Assembly: GCF_013822795.1 (NCBI RefSeq)
Contig: NZ_PNLB01000002.1
Coordinates: 186,001-250,000 of the forward strand
Reading direction: 5' to 3'
Length of the DNA stretch: 64,000 nt
Source of the DNA: Phenylobacterium sp.
GTDB taxonomy: Bacteria > Pseudomonadota > Alphaproteobacteria > Caulobacterales > Caulobacteraceae
The position numbers were made by a program, and so were the translations under genes. A model generated the notes under the pieces. That model ran no database searches. It worked only from the letters and a program-made list of their open reading frames with translations, and was not told where the DNA came from. This document shows, piece by piece, positions 54,733 to 63,877 of this stretch (position 1 is the first letter of the stretch; the number at the start of each line of letters is the position of its first letter).

Positions 54733-55458
54733 TTGAAAGAACTTTCGAAATCCATCGTCCGCCGGATGGCCGACCCGAACTTCACCCGTCGCTGGTTCGT
54801 CGGCGAGGGGCTGGACATTGGCGGCAAGCCCGACCCGCTGTCGCTTTACGTGCCGTTTTTCCCGGGCCTTAAGTCCGTGCGGGTCTGGGACTGGGAGGAC
54901 GGCGACGCCCAGTTCCTCGCGGGCCTGCCGCCCGAGAGCCTCGATTTCGTCCATTCCAGTCACTGCCTGGAACACCTGGTCGATCCGCGCCAGGGCCTGA
55001 AGGCCTGGTTCGGCGCCATCAAGCCGGGCGGCTTCCTGATCGTCACCGTGCCGGACGAGGACCTTTACGAGCAGAGCGTGTTCCCCTCGACCCACAACCG
55101 CGACCACAAATGGACCTTCACCGTGCTGAAGGCGAAGTCATGGTCGGACCGGTCGATCAACGTGCTGGAGATCCTGTCGGATCTCGGCCCGGCCGCCGAC
55201 GTCGAGAAGATGGCGCTGCTGAACTCGACGTTCCGCTACGACCTGCCGCGCTACGACCAGACCCTGACGCCGATCGGCGAATGCGGGATCGAGTTCGTGG
55301 TCCGTAAGCGTTCGGCCGCCGAACTTGCGGCCGGCGGCCTGGTGCGCGAGACCGCCCAGCCCTCGCCCGCGGACCGGCGCCACTTCAACCAGTACCGGGC
55401 CGACCACGCCCACATGAAGACCAGCGCTCCGCCGTTCGAGGACGAAAGCGAGCTGTAA
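54733..55458 (+). CDS. SAM-dependent methyltransferase, class I
   Basis: 241 residues from a TTG at 54733 with AGGA upstream; an ATG 11 codons later is an alternative. The core shows motif I as GEGLDIGGKPDPLSL, an acidic strand SVRVWDWEDGDAQFLAGLPP, the LDFVHSSHCLEHLVDPRQGL segment and IKPGGFLIVTVPDEDLYEQ. This is the Methyltransf_11/23 pattern. Its place after hddA and before the exporter permease suggests O-methylation of a sugar, possibly chain capping. Confidence 0.8.
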   Translation: MKELSKSIVRRMADPNFTRRWFVGEGLDIGGKPDPLSLYVPFFPGLKSVRVWDWEDGDAQFLAGLPPESLDFVHSSHCLEHLVDPRQGLKAWFGAIKPGGFLIVTVPDEDLYEQSVFPSTHNRDHKWTFTVLKAKSWSDRSINVLEILSDLGPAADVEKMALLNSTFRYDLPRYDQTLTPIGECGIEFVVRKRSAAELAAGGLVRETAQPSPADRRHFNQYRADHAHMKTSAPPFEDESEL

Positions 55459-55600
55459 CCGCTCGCCACCGGCGTCGGGGCGGATTTTCCTTTGGATTCC
55501 GCGCTCGGCGCCATGCTTGCGCCGCAAAATGCGACCTGTTACCCACCGGCGAGCGCCACAGACGGCGGGTGCGTCGGCGCGCTCTTGGTCGGGAGACTGA

Positions 55601-56434
55601 ATGCTATCCGCACAACATATGGTTCGCACCGGACGGCGCGGGCCCATGCACGAGTTCAGCATGGCGTTCGCCGACCTGCGCGCCTCGCTCGACCGCATCG
55701 GCCTGGCCTGGTCGCTTGCCAAGCACGACGTCGTCTCGCGTTATCGCGGCTCGATCCTCGGCCCGTTCTGGATCACCCTGTCCATGGGCTTGATGGTGGC
55801 CGGGATCGGGTTCCTGTACGCCAACCTGTTCAAGCTCCCGGTCAACGAGTTCATCCCCTATGTCGCGCTGGGCATCGTGGTCTGGGGCCTGATCGCCAAT
55901 GTCATCCTCGAGGGCTGCCAGACCTTCGTGCAGGCGGCCGGCATTCTCAGCCAGAGCTCGCTGCCGATGTTCACCTTCGTGTGGCGGACAGTTATGCGCA
56001 ACGTGATCAACCTTGCGCACCACCTGATCATCATCGTCGGGGTGCTGGTCTATTACGACCACTGGCGTCAGACGCACGTACTGATGGGCATGGTCGGCGT
56101 GTTGCTGCTGGTAGCCAACATATCCTGGATCAGCCTGGCGGCTGGCATCGCCTCGGCCCGCTTCCGCGACATCCCACAGATCGTCGGCTCGGTCGTGCAG
56201 TTCGCGATGTTCATGACCCCGGTGTTCTGGCTGCCCGGCGGGCGCCTGCTCGACCACGCGGTGCTGCTGCTGAACCCGTTCTACCACCTGCTCGAGGTCG
56301 TCCGTGCGCCGCTGCTCGGCGACGTCGTGGACCCGCGCACCTACATCTTCATGGTGGTTCTGGCGGTCGTCGGTTGGGCCGGCGCCTTCACCACCTTCGC
56401 CCTCACTCGTCGACGGATCGTACACTACCTATGA
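55601..56434 (+). CDS. wzm: ABC-2 polysaccharide exporter permease (Wzm/TagG family)
   Basis: 277 residues. A cytoplasmic N-terminus (RIGLAWSLAKHDVVSRYRGS, the typical amphipathic interface) leads into six transmembrane helices (LGPFWITLSMGLMVAGIGFL, VALGIVVWGLIANVILEGCQ and others), ending TFALTRRRIVHYL. It would form the channel that moves undecaprenyl-linked O-polysaccharide across the inner membrane. Its stop overlaps the start of the ATPase gene (ATGA), as in normal wzm-wzt pairs, but that ATPase is truncated. Confidence 0.9.
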   Translation: MLSAQHMVRTGRRGPMHEFSMAFADLRASLDRIGLAWSLAKHDVVSRYRGSILGPFWITLSMGLMVAGIGFLYANLFKLPVNEFIPYVALGIVVWGLIANVILEGCQTFVQAAGILSQSSLPMFTFVWRTVMRNVINLAHHLIIIVGVLVYYDHWRQTHVLMGMVGVLLLVANISWISLAAGIASARFRDIPQIVGSVVQFAMFMTPVFWLPGGRLLDHAVLLLNPFYHLLEVVRAPLLGDVVDPRTYIFMVVLAVVGWAGAFTTFALTRRRIVHYL

Positions 56435-56631
56435 AGGGCCCCGAGGTCTCCGTCCGGGCCACCAACCTGCCCCTGCGCTTCCCCGTCTACGGGGTCGACG
56501 GCAAGTCTCTGAAGAAACACCTGACACGCATCACCGTCGGCGGCAAGCTCGGCCGCACGGGCATGGGCGCGACCGAGGTCACCGCCCTGTCCGGCGTCAA
56601 TCTCCACCTGAAGTCCGGCACCGCCGCCTGA
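56431..56631 (+). pseudogene. wzt: truncated Wzt/TagH-type ABC ATPase
   Basis: 66 residues: EVSVRATNLPLRFPVYGVDG, then SLKKHLTRITVGGKLGR and VTALSGVNLHLKSGTAA, then TGA. This is the standard first segment of polysaccharide ABC ATPases, which would continue into Walker A about five residues later. Walker A, the signature, Walker B and any C-terminal glycan-binding domain are all missing. The next gene begins 17 bp after the stop, so the remainder is deleted, not frameshifted. Alone it cannot bind or hydrolyse ATP. Confidence 0.85.
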
Positions 56632-56648
56632 CGCCCCGGGGAGCGACC

Positions 56649-58532
56649 TTGGACTTCATCTTCACCATCGTCTCGCGCAACTACGCCGCCCAGGCCGCCA
56701 GCCTGATGGAGAGCCTGGCGCGCGCCGAGCCGAACATCCGCCGCGTGGTCGTCACCACCGACGGCCCGATCGCCTTCAAGGACCCGGGCATCCGCACCCT
56801 CGACGCCGCGACCGTGGTGCCTGAGTTCGCGGCCATGTGCGCCTATTACGACGCGCTGGAGCTGAACACCGCGGTCAAGCCGCTGTGCTTCAAGGCGCTG
56901 CTGTCGGAAGAAGGCGTCACCTCCGGCGCCTATTTCGACCCCGACATCTGGGTCTACCGTCCGCTGGACGCCGTGCGCGAGGGCCTGGCCCGCGCGCCGC
57001 TGGCCCTGACCCCGCACACCACCCGCCCGCTGCGCGGCGAGGCCAGCCCCAACGACCACGTCATCCTGCAGTCCGGCTCCTACAATCTCGGCTTCGCCGC
57101 CATGCGGGCCGACCCGGAAATTTTCGATCTGCTCAACTGGTGGGCCGAGAAGCTGCGTTTCGACTGCCGCGTCGACTTCGCCGCCGGCCTGTTCACCGAC
57201 CAGAAGTGGATGGACCTGGCGCCGGGCCTGGTCAGCGACCTGGCCATCCTGCGCACCCCGACCCTGAACCTCGCCTACTGGAACCTGGAAGGCCGCCAGG
57301 TCGCCCGCGCGGAAGACGGCTGGACGGTCGACGGCCAGCCGCTGGCCTTCTTCCACTTCTCGGGCTTCGATCCGTTGCGGCCCGACCTGCTTTCCAAGCA
57401 CCAGGACCGCATCAAGGTTACGCCGCGCTCGGACTTCGCCGCCCTGCTGGCCGACTACGCCCAGGCGCTGCTGCGCAACGGCCATGTCGAGGCCTCGGCC
57501 ATCCCCTACGCCCACCGCGCCTTCCCGTCCGGCGAGTTGGTCCCGCGTGAGACCCGCCGCCGCATGCTGGCCGCGGCCCGCGCCGGCGAGGACTTCGGCG
57601 GCGGCCTGACCTCGGCCGCCGAGGCCTGGGCCGCCGTGCGCCCCGGCGAGGTGATCCGCGAGCCGCTCGACGGCCTGCCGGACGGCCCCTGGCTGACCGG
57701 CTCGGCTGAACTCACCAGCTGGCTGACCAGCGCCCCGGAGGCGCCTGCGATCGGCGCCCTCACCCATGCTCGCCGCGACCTGCGCGACCGCTTCGCCGCC
57801 GACCAGGCCGGGCTGAAGGCCTGGCTGCTGGGCCCGGAATCGATCGACGGCCGCTTTTCGGCGCGGCTCGCCCCGCCCGAGGCCTTCGCAGAGCCCGAGC
57901 TCGCCCTGCGCGCCGCCCGCCAAGTGGCCGGCGACCTTTCCGAAGCCAAGCTCCGCTTCGCCGCCTATGGCCTGGCCCACCGCGCCGCCTGGCCGCAATG
58001 GGTCGGCACGGCGCTGCGCTCGGGGTTCAACGCCCCGGTGCGCGAGCTGGCCCGCGGCATGCCGTTCCCACGCCTGTTCCTGTCGATCTGGGAGAGCCGC
58101 GGCGACCTCCAGCGGCTGTTCCCGCTGACCAGCTTCAAGGGCCGCTTCGGCTTCCTGCGCTGGCTGATCGGCGGCGGCCTCGCCGAATACGGCGTCGACG
58201 TCGCCGCCCTACCCCCGACCGTCGACAGCCACCCGGTGTTCGAGCTCGCGCGGCTATCGGTGCGCCGCGAACCTGTCGAGGCCGGCCGCGCGCCGGCCGC
58301 CGGGTCCATCAACACCCTGCTGGCGGTCGAGCGCTGGACGCCAGATGCCGCCGGCGGCGAAGCGCTGGTGTTCGACGCCGGCGCCGGACGTTTCCGCACG
58401 CCGCAAGGCGCGCCGGCCGATCCGCCCGCGCGGGTAGGCAAGCTAGTGTTCCGCACCGCGCCGGGGCTGATCGCCGCCGACGCCGTAGCCCTGCTCGCGC
58501 AGGGCGTCGCCTGGGAGTCCGCCAGCGCATGA
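56649..58532 (+). CDS. large glycosyltransferase-like protein (GT-A type N-terminus)
   Basis: 627 residues from a TTG at 56649 with GGGGAG upstream. The N-terminal 270 residues look like a nucleotide-sugar transferase fold: FIFTIVSRNYAAQAASLMES, LCFKALLSEEG, the DxD-like YFDPDIWVYRPLDAV and HVILQSGSYNLGFAAM, with FFHFSGFDPLRP near the end. The rest (about 290-627) is helical, Ala/Arg-rich and not recognised. It probably adds a sugar in the O-polysaccharide. It overlaps the following GT4 gene by four bases (ATGA). Confidence 0.8.
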   Translation: MDFIFTIVSRNYAAQAASLMESLARAEPNIRRVVVTTDGPIAFKDPGIRTLDAATVVPEFAAMCAYYDALELNTAVKPLCFKALLSEEGVTSGAYFDPDIWVYRPLDAVREGLARAPLALTPHTTRPLRGEASPNDHVILQSGSYNLGFAAMRADPEIFDLLNWWAEKLRFDCRVDFAAGLFTDQKWMDLAPGLVSDLAILRTPTLNLAYWNLEGRQVARAEDGWTVDGQPLAFFHFSGFDPLRPDLLSKHQDRIKVTPRSDFAALLADYAQALLRNGHVEASAIPYAHRAFPSGELVPRETRRRMLAAARAGEDFGGGLTSAAEAWAAVRPGEVIREPLDGLPDGPWLTGSAELTSWLTSAPEAPAIGALTHARRDLRDRFAADQAGLKAWLLGPESIDGRFSARLAPPEAFAEPELALRAARQVAGDLSEAKLRFAAYGLAHRAAWPQWVGTALRSGFNAPVRELARGMPFPRLFLSIWESRGDLQRLFPLTSFKGRFGFLRWLIGGGLAEYGVDVAALPPTVDSHPVFELARLSVRREPVEAGRAPAAGSINTLLAVERWTPDAAGGEALVFDAGAGRFRTPQGAPADPPARVGKLVFRTAPGLIAADAVALLAQGVAWESASA

Positions 58533-59767
58533 GTCTGCTGTCCACGGCCCGCGGCGCCTGGCGCGCGCTGACCCCCGAGCCTCTCCGCCGGTTGGCTCAG
58601 CCGGTGCTCGGCCCGGCCCTGGCGGCCTATGTCCGCCATCAGGCCCGCGCCCCGCATGACGCGCAGACCACGAGCGGCCCGATCCGCGTGGTCGGCGACT
58701 ATGGCGGTTCCTACGGTATCGCCGCCTCGGCCAAGCTTGCGGTCCGCGCCTTCGAGGCGTTGGGCGCACCGGTCGAGCAAGTCGACATCGCCGGCGCCAA
58801 GCTGGACTGGATCGGCGCCTCGGAGGCCGCCCGTTCGCCCGGCCCCTGGATCTTCCACGTCAACGCCCCCGAGCTGCTGGCCGCGCTGGCCTTCCTTGGC
58901 CCCAAGAACGTTCGCGGCCCGCGCTACGGCTACTGGGCCTGGGAGCTGCCCCGCGCCCCGAAATCCTGGCTGAAGGACGCCGCCTTCCTGGAGGAGGTCT
59001 GGGTTCCCAGCGCCTTCACCGGCGCGGCCCTGACCGGGGCCAAGGCCCCGGTGCGAGTGGTGCCGCATCCGTTGTTCATGGAAGACTATCGCGGGGTCGT
59101 CCCCGCACCGCGCGACGAGCGGTTCACCGCCGTGACCCTGTTCGACTTCAAGTCCTCGGCGGCGCGCAAGAACCCGGAGGCGATGATCGCCGCCTTCGCC
59201 CGGGCCTTCCCGGACGACCCGACCGCCCGCCTGGTGATCAAGACCCAGAACGGCGCGGCCTTCCCCGACTTCCTCGCCCGCCTGCGCGCCCAGGCCCCGG
59301 CCAATGTCGAAGTGCTCGACGTGGTCTGGCCCTACGCCCAGGTGAAGAGCCTGATCGCCTCGGCCGACGTGCTGATCTCGCTGCACCGCGCGGAGGGCTT
59401 CGGCCTGACGATGGCCGAGGCGATGGCGCTCGGCACGCCGGTGATCAGCACCGGTTGGTCGGGCAATGTCGACTTCATGGACGAGACCTGCGCCCTGGTG
59501 ATCCCCTCGCAGCCGATCGCCGTCGACGACCCGCAGGGCATCTATCGCGGCCAGACCTGGGCCGATCCTGACGTCGAGGCCGCCGCTGCAGCTCTACGCC
59601 GCCTACGCGGCGACCGCGACCTGGCCGCGCGCCTGTCTCAGGCCGGCCAGCGCCGGGTGGCAGAACAGCTCTCGCCCCAGGCCTGGTTCTCGACGCTGCC
59701 CGACGGGGTGCAGCGCGCCGCGCTTGCCGCCGCCGGGGCCTCGCGGCGGGCTCAGTCCTCGCGATAG
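58529..59767 (+). CDS. GT4-family glycosyltransferase
   Basis: 412 residues from the ATG at 58529. Acceptor half: IRVVGDYGGSYGIAASAKLA, GYWAWELPRAP. Donor half: FDFKSSAARKNPEAMIAAFA, then SLHRAEGFGLTMAEAMALGT (E-x7-E) and VISTGWSGNVDFMD. It resembles the GT4 enzyme at 51636 in the RKNP, LHR.EGFG and SGN.DFM segments, so the two are probably paralogues. Coupled to the preceding gene by an ATGA overlap. Its 3' end overlaps the convergent MFS gene by 16 bp. Confidence 0.92.
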   Translation: MSLLSTARGAWRALTPEPLRRLAQPVLGPALAAYVRHQARAPHDAQTTSGPIRVVGDYGGSYGIAASAKLAVRAFEALGAPVEQVDIAGAKLDWIGASEAARSPGPWIFHVNAPELLAALAFLGPKNVRGPRYGYWAWELPRAPKSWLKDAAFLEEVWVPSAFTGAALTGAKAPVRVVPHPLFMEDYRGVVPAPRDERFTAVTLFDFKSSAARKNPEAMIAAFARAFPDDPTARLVIKTQNGAAFPDFLARLRAQAPANVEVLDVVWPYAQVKSLIASADVLISLHRAEGFGLTMAEAMALGTPVISTGWSGNVDFMDETCALVIPSQPIAVDDPQGIYRGQTWADPDVEAAAAALRRLRGDRDLAARLSQAGQRRVAEQLSPQAWFSTLPDGVQRAALAAAGASRRAQSSR

Positions 59768-60954
59768 GGCTTGGCGTAGGTGGTCAGCACGAACACCGCC
59801 GCCATCGTCACCACCGCCGTCGGGGCCAGGGCGTTCAGCACCTCGCCAGGGCCGTAGCCGACCGCCCGCAACTGCCCGGCGATCAGCGGCCCGGCGATCG
59901 AGCCCAGCCGCCCGGCCGCCACCGAGGCGCCGGCGCCCGCGGCTCGGAACTGCGGCGGATAATAGATCGGGGCCAGGGCGTACAGCACGTAAAGCCCGCC
60001 GATCACCGTGAAGCCGGCGGCGGCTGACGCGGTCAGGATCATCGGCATGCCGTCGGCCGCGGCCAGGCCGTAGAGCGCGGTCGCCAGGCCCGCGAACACG
60101 GCGACCAACAGCCATCGATAGCCGATCTTGTCGGCCGCCCAGCCCAGCGCCAACGAGCCGACCACCGCCGCCAGGTTCATCGCGAAGGCCGCGGCCGCCC
60201 CCTGGGCCGCCGTGAAGCCCTTGGCCACCACCAACAGCGGCAGCCAGTTCAGCAGCAGGTAGGTGACCAGTAGATCCAGCGCGAACACCGTCCAGATCAG
60301 GATGGTGGCCAGCCCCCGGCCGTCGGCGAACAGGCCCGTCAGCATCCGCGGCGGCGGTCCCTGCTCGGCGTGCGCCGGGCGGGTTTCCGGCAACAGGAAA
60401 TAGACCACCGGCACCAGCATCAGCGGCAAGGCCCCGCCAATCATGAACAGCATCCGCCAGTCGCCCCCGCCGGCCTCGCCGACCTGGGCGGCCAGGGCCA
60501 CCAGCGCCCCGCCGACCGGCAGGCCGCAGAACATGCTGGTGGTGGTCAACGCCCGCCGATGCGGCGGGCTGATCTCGGTGGCGATCGCGATCAAGTTGGG
60601 CATCGCCCCGCCGAACCCGAGACCGGTGGCCAGCCGGGCCAAGGTCAGGGTCTCGAAATTCACCGCTAGGGCGGTGGCCAGCGAGAACACCCCGAACAAC
60701 GTGACCGAACCGAGCAGCACCGGTCGGCGGCCGTAGCGGTCGGCGGCCCAGCCGCCGAACAGCGCCCCGATCACCAGCCCGATCATCGCCGCGCTGCCCG
60801 CCCAGCCGAGTTGCGCGTGGCCGAGACCGAGATCTGGAGCCATATGCGGCGCAGCCACGCCGAACGCCTGGATGTCGTACCCTTCGAGCGCGGCGATGCC
60901 GAAGCAGATGGCGACGATCAGGCCGGGACTCGCCGTTCGCACGCTCATAGTCAT
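59752..60954 (-). CDS. MFS transporter, aromatic acid:H+ symporter type
   Basis: 400 residues from the ATG at 60954 (MTMSVRTASPGL). Twelve transmembrane segments. Family marks: GIAALEGYDIQAFGVAAPHM in helix 1, the MFS loop GGWAADRYGRRPVLL between helices 2 and 3, and the repeat loop GWAADKIGYRWLL in the second half. The D in EGYDIQ is the conserved charged residue of the AAHS subfamily (PcaK, BenK, MhpT). It probably imports an aromatic acid; no catabolic genes adjoin it. Confidence 0.88.
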   Translation of the reverse strand: MTMSVRTASPGLIVAICFGIAALEGYDIQAFGVAAPHMAPDLGLGHAQLGWAGSAAMIGLVIGALFGGWAADRYGRRPVLLGSVTLFGVFSLATALAVNFETLTLARLATGLGFGGAMPNLIAIATEISPPHRRALTTTSMFCGLPVGGALVALAAQVGEAGGGDWRMLFMIGGALPLMLVPVVYFLLPETRPAHAEQGPPPRMLTGLFADGRGLATILIWTVFALDLLVTYLLLNWLPLLVVAKGFTAAQGAAAAFAMNLAAVVGSLALGWAADKIGYRWLLVAVFAGLATALYGLAAADGMPMILTASAAAGFTVIGGLYVLYALAPIYYPPQFRAAGAGASVAAGRLGSIAGPLIAGQLRAVGYGPGEVLNALAPTAVVTMAAVFVLTTYAKPYRED

Positions 60955-61049
60955 GCCATCTTCTCCCCGGCGCGCTGGTTCTGGTCGAACAGGTCGCGCG
61001 CCGTCACTATACAATTCGTATTCGCACGCGTTCAGTAAACAGGAAGCGC

Positions 61050-61524
61050 TTGGACACACCCGTCAACGGCCCCGATTGCCTCCCGGTCATGGTCATCGTC
61101 GCCGGACAGTCAAACGCGGCGACAGGATCACGTCTGCGCGCCGCTCTATGTGATCAAGCACGCCCGCGGCGAAACCGGGCTGGCGGCCGACCCGGCGGCG
61201 CGCGTGCAGGCGGTGTTGTGGATGCAGGGCGAAACCGACGCGGACAGTCCGGCCAAGTCCGAGGCCTACGCCGCCAACCTCGCGGGCTTCGTGGCCCAGG
61301 TCCGAGCCCGCTGGGGCGACATCGACACCACCGTGCAGATCGGCCAGATCGACCGCCCATGCCCCGCCGGCTGAGACGCCGTGCGCCTGGCCCAGTCGCA
61401 GCTGGTCGCCGCTGACCGCAAGACCACCCTGACCGACACTGATCCGTTCGCGCGCCAGCCGGCCGGACAGGTGCGGTTGGGCGACGACTTCTATGAGACC
61501 TTGGCCGCCTCTGCGCGGCGCTAG
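61050..61524 (+). pseudogene. decayed sialate O-acetylesterase-like (SGNH) gene
   Basis: Three pieces in different frames: VMVIVAGQSNAATGS (the SGNH block with nucleophile Ser) near 61090; YVIKHARGETGLAADP and VQAVLWMQGETDADSPAKSE (block with QGE) at 61146-61370; and VRLAQSQLVAADRKTTLTDT to LGDDFYETLAASARR ending at 61524. The order matches the carbohydrate-esterase family, but the stretch between QSNA and YVIKHA is deleted and stops intervene. The family removes acetyl groups from glycans. Non-functional as it stands. Confidence 0.8.
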
Positions 61525-61805
61525 CCGTCCAGCCTGTCGGGCGTGAAGCTGATAACGCCCTGGCGCTCGAGCTCAGTCAGGATCTGATCGATCTGGCTGC
61601 GCAGCTCCAGCATGCAGTTCGGTGTCAGGATCAGGTAGCCGGACTTGACCTTGTGCTCCTCGCCCGCCTCGTCGGCGACATTGGCCGCGAAGGCCAGCCG
61701 CGCGACGCCTGACTGGAAGCCGAGCCCGGCCATGGCGTCGCCGAAGATCATCGGCAGGTCGAACTCAGGCAATCCGGGCGGGCTGGGCATGGCGCCTGAT
61801 CGCAT
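61521..61805 (-). CDS. small hypothetical protein
   Basis: 94 residues from MRSGAMPSPPGLPEF, or 89 from the next ATG. It is soluble: a beta part (VARLAFAANVADEAGEEHKV, SGYLILTPNCMLELRS) then a helix (QIDQILTELERQGVI). The layout is somewhat like DUF3467 proteins, but I am not sure. It is divergent from the HicB-like gene. Its stop lies inside the end of the decayed esterase gene. Confidence 0.6.
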   Translation of the reverse strand: MRSGAMPSPPGLPEFDLPMIFGDAMAGLGFQSGVARLAFAANVADEAGEEHKVKSGYLILTPNCMLELRSQIDQILTELERQGVISFTPDRLDG

Positions 61806-61900
61806 GATTCCAGGTCCTGCGGCCAAGGCGCACACGACGGCTTGAAATTGCGCAAAACTACACAACGTCTATTCTTCGTTTCTTCGCGGAGGATCCTCCC

Positions 61901-62557
61901 ATGACCACCCTCGTTTTCGTCGCCCTGGCCCGCAGCGCTCCGGCCGGCGGCTACAGCGCCAGTTTCCCCGATCTGCCCGGCCTCGCCGTCGAGGGCGCGG
62001 ACATCGCCGCCTTGGTCGTCGCCGCCCGCGAGGCGGTGCTGAAGGAGTTGCAGCGGCTGGCCGACGACGGTCACGACTGGCCCAAGCCGAGCGCGCTGGA
62101 AGCCGTCACAGCCGAAACCGGCGTGATCCCGTTCCTGGTCGACGTCTCGGTCGAGGACACCCCGGTACGGGTCAACATCTCGATCGGCGAGCGGCTGCTG
62201 AAGCGCATCGACCAGGCCGCCGAGACCCGCGGCATGAGCCGTTCGGGGTTCATCGCCGCGGCCTCGCGCACAGCTCTGGGCGAAAAGATCGGGGCCGGCA
62301 CAGGCGCTGATTTCGACGCCATCGCCCGCAAGCTGCAGGACGAATGGTCGGTGCTCGGCCGCAAGATCACCGACAGCCTCGGCCCGGACTCGGCCTTCAA
62401 CCGCAGCGTCAACGATTTCGACGCCAAGCTGACCGAGACGATCCGCAAGACCGCCGACAACATCTCGGCGGCCATGGCCCGCCGCAAGGAGGCCGAGGCC
62501 CGCAAGGACGAGGCCCCAAAGGACGAAAAGAGCCAACCCGCCGACGCAGCGATCTAG
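61901..62557 (+). CDS. HicB-like antitoxin-family protein with long C-terminal tail
   Basis: 218 residues. The N-terminal HicB-like fold is GGYSASFPDLPGLAVEGADI and AREAVLKELQRLADDG. A ribbon-helix-helix segment follows (VRVNISIGERLLKRIDQAAE, RGMSRSGFIAAASRTAL), the DNA-binding part of HicB antitoxins. The last 80 residues are a charged helical tail not usual in HicB. A strong GGAGG precedes the ATG. No hicA toxin gene adjoins it, so it may be a solitary regulator. Confidence 0.8.
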   Translation: MTTLVFVALARSAPAGGYSASFPDLPGLAVEGADIAALVVAAREAVLKELQRLADDGHDWPKPSALEAVTAETGVIPFLVDVSVEDTPVRVNISIGERLLKRIDQAAETRGMSRSGFIAAASRTALGEKIGAGTGADFDAIARKLQDEWSVLGRKITDSLGPDSAFNRSVNDFDAKLTETIRKTADNISAAMARRKEAEARKDEAPKDEKSQPADAAI

Positions 62558-62563
62558 CGCGGC

Positions 62564-63823
62564 ATGGCTGGCGGCATCGCTGCGACCACGGCGTCGCGTG
62601 ACGAACTGAAGCTGCGCGAGCTCAAGCGCATGCAGGCCATCGCCACCGGACTGCTGGTGGCGATGGCGATCGTCTTCGTGGCCGCCAGCCGGGCCGACGA
62701 CTACTGGCCCTGGCTCGCCTACGTCCGCGCCTTCGCCGAAGCGGCGATGGTCGGCGCCTGCGCCGACTGGTTCGCGGTCACCGCCATTTTCCGTCAGCCG
62801 CTTGGGCTGCCGATCCCGCATACCGGCATCATCCCGCGCAACAAGGAGCGCATCGGCCAGGCGTTGGGCGGCTTCATCGCCGACAATTTCCTGACCGTCG
62901 ACGTTCTGGACAGCCGGCTGAAGCAAATCGAGGTCGCCCGCTGGGGCGGCGAATGGCTGCGCCAGCCGCGTCACGCCCGCCGCCTGGCTCAGCGACTGGC
63001 CAGCCTCCTGCCCGGCCTGCTCAAGGTGCTGCCCAAGGACATGCTCCGGGAGACGGCCGGTTCGGCCGCGGCAGCGGCCGTCCGCGCCATCCCGGCCTCG
63101 CCAACCGCGTCCAAACTGCTGGCCGCGTTCTGGAACGAAGGCCGCTCGCAGGTGGCCCTCGATTGGGCGCTGAACCGGCTGGAAGCCTATCTCGCCGAAA
63201 ATGAAGAGGCGATCCAGGAGAAGGTCGAGGCCAAGTCCTGGAAGTGGATGCCCAAGTTCGTCGACCGGATGATCGCCCAGAAGGTCACCACCGGCCTCGG
63301 CGAGATGCTGGTCGAGATGCGCGATCCGGAGCATCCCTGGCGCATGGAGCTGAACGCGGCGATCGAGCGGTTCATCGAGCGGCTGGCCCACGATCCCGAC
63401 CTGATCGCCAAGGGCGAGGAGCTGAAACTGCGGCTGCTGGCCGACCCGGCCGTGCACGACCAGGTCCGCCGCGTCTGGATCGAGCTGGAGGATAAGCTCA
63501 GCAGCGGTCGCAGCCCGGCCCTGGCCGAGCGGCTGGAGCATATGCTTCTGGCGCTGGGCGAATGGCTGCACACCGAGGAGAACGCCCAGGCCCGGCTCAA
63601 CGACTGGGCCCGTATCCTGGCCCGCCAGGTCATCGCCCCCCGCCGCCACGAGATCGGCGGCTTCGTCGCCCAGGTGGTCGCCAGCTGGGACACCAAGGGC
63701 GTCGTCGACAAGCTCGAGCTGCAGGTCGGCAAGGACCTGCAGTACATCCGCGTCAACGGCACGCTTGTAGGCGGGCTGGTGGGCCTTGCGATCTTTTCTG
63801 CGAGCCGCGCCTTCGGTCTCTAG
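62564..63823 (+). CDS. DUF445-family membrane protein
   Basis: 419 residues. One hydrophobic segment near the start (AIATGLLVAMAIVFVAAS), a second (FAEAAMVGACADWFAVTAIF) with the conserved ADWFAVTAIFR.PLGLPIPHTGIIP motif of DUF445 (YjiN-like), then long amphipathic helices and a C-terminal helix (GTLVGGLVGLAIFSASRAF). Family function is unknown; a role in envelope structure has been suggested by its topology. It begins 6 bp after the HicB-like gene. Confidence 0.9.
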   Translation: MAGGIAATTASRDELKLRELKRMQAIATGLLVAMAIVFVAASRADDYWPWLAYVRAFAEAAMVGACADWFAVTAIFRQPLGLPIPHTGIIPRNKERIGQALGGFIADNFLTVDVLDSRLKQIEVARWGGEWLRQPRHARRLAQRLASLLPGLLKVLPKDMLRETAGSAAAAAVRAIPASPTASKLLAAFWNEGRSQVALDWALNRLEAYLAENEEAIQEKVEAKSWKWMPKFVDRMIAQKVTTGLGEMLVEMRDPEHPWRMELNAAIERFIERLAHDPDLIAKGEELKLRLLADPAVHDQVRRVWIELEDKLSSGRSPALAERLEHMLLALGEWLHTEENAQARLNDWARILARQVIAPRRHEIGGFVAQVVASWDTKGVVDKLELQVGKDLQYIRVNGTLVGGLVGLAIFSASRAFGL

Positions 63824-63877
63824 TAGCGCCGTTCTCCCACGCACGCTTAGATGCGCCGCCTACGTGGAGAACTCGAC

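Noticed and set aside
55492..56430. Long plus-strand frame running into the wzt remnant
   Set aside because: Upstream of the ATG at 56431 it is the out-of-frame shadow of wzm; only the last 66 codons are protein-like.
56431..56660. Rest of wzt hidden in another frame
   Set aside because: No Walker A, signature or Walker B sequence occurs in any frame before or within the next gene, so this is a deletion and not a frameshift.
61748..63844. A 698-codon open frame on the minus strand opposite the HicB-like and DUF445 genes
   Set aside because: Its translation is an Asp/Gly/Val/Leu-rich mirror of two well-supported plus-strand genes; GC-rich codon bias keeps the antisense frame open.
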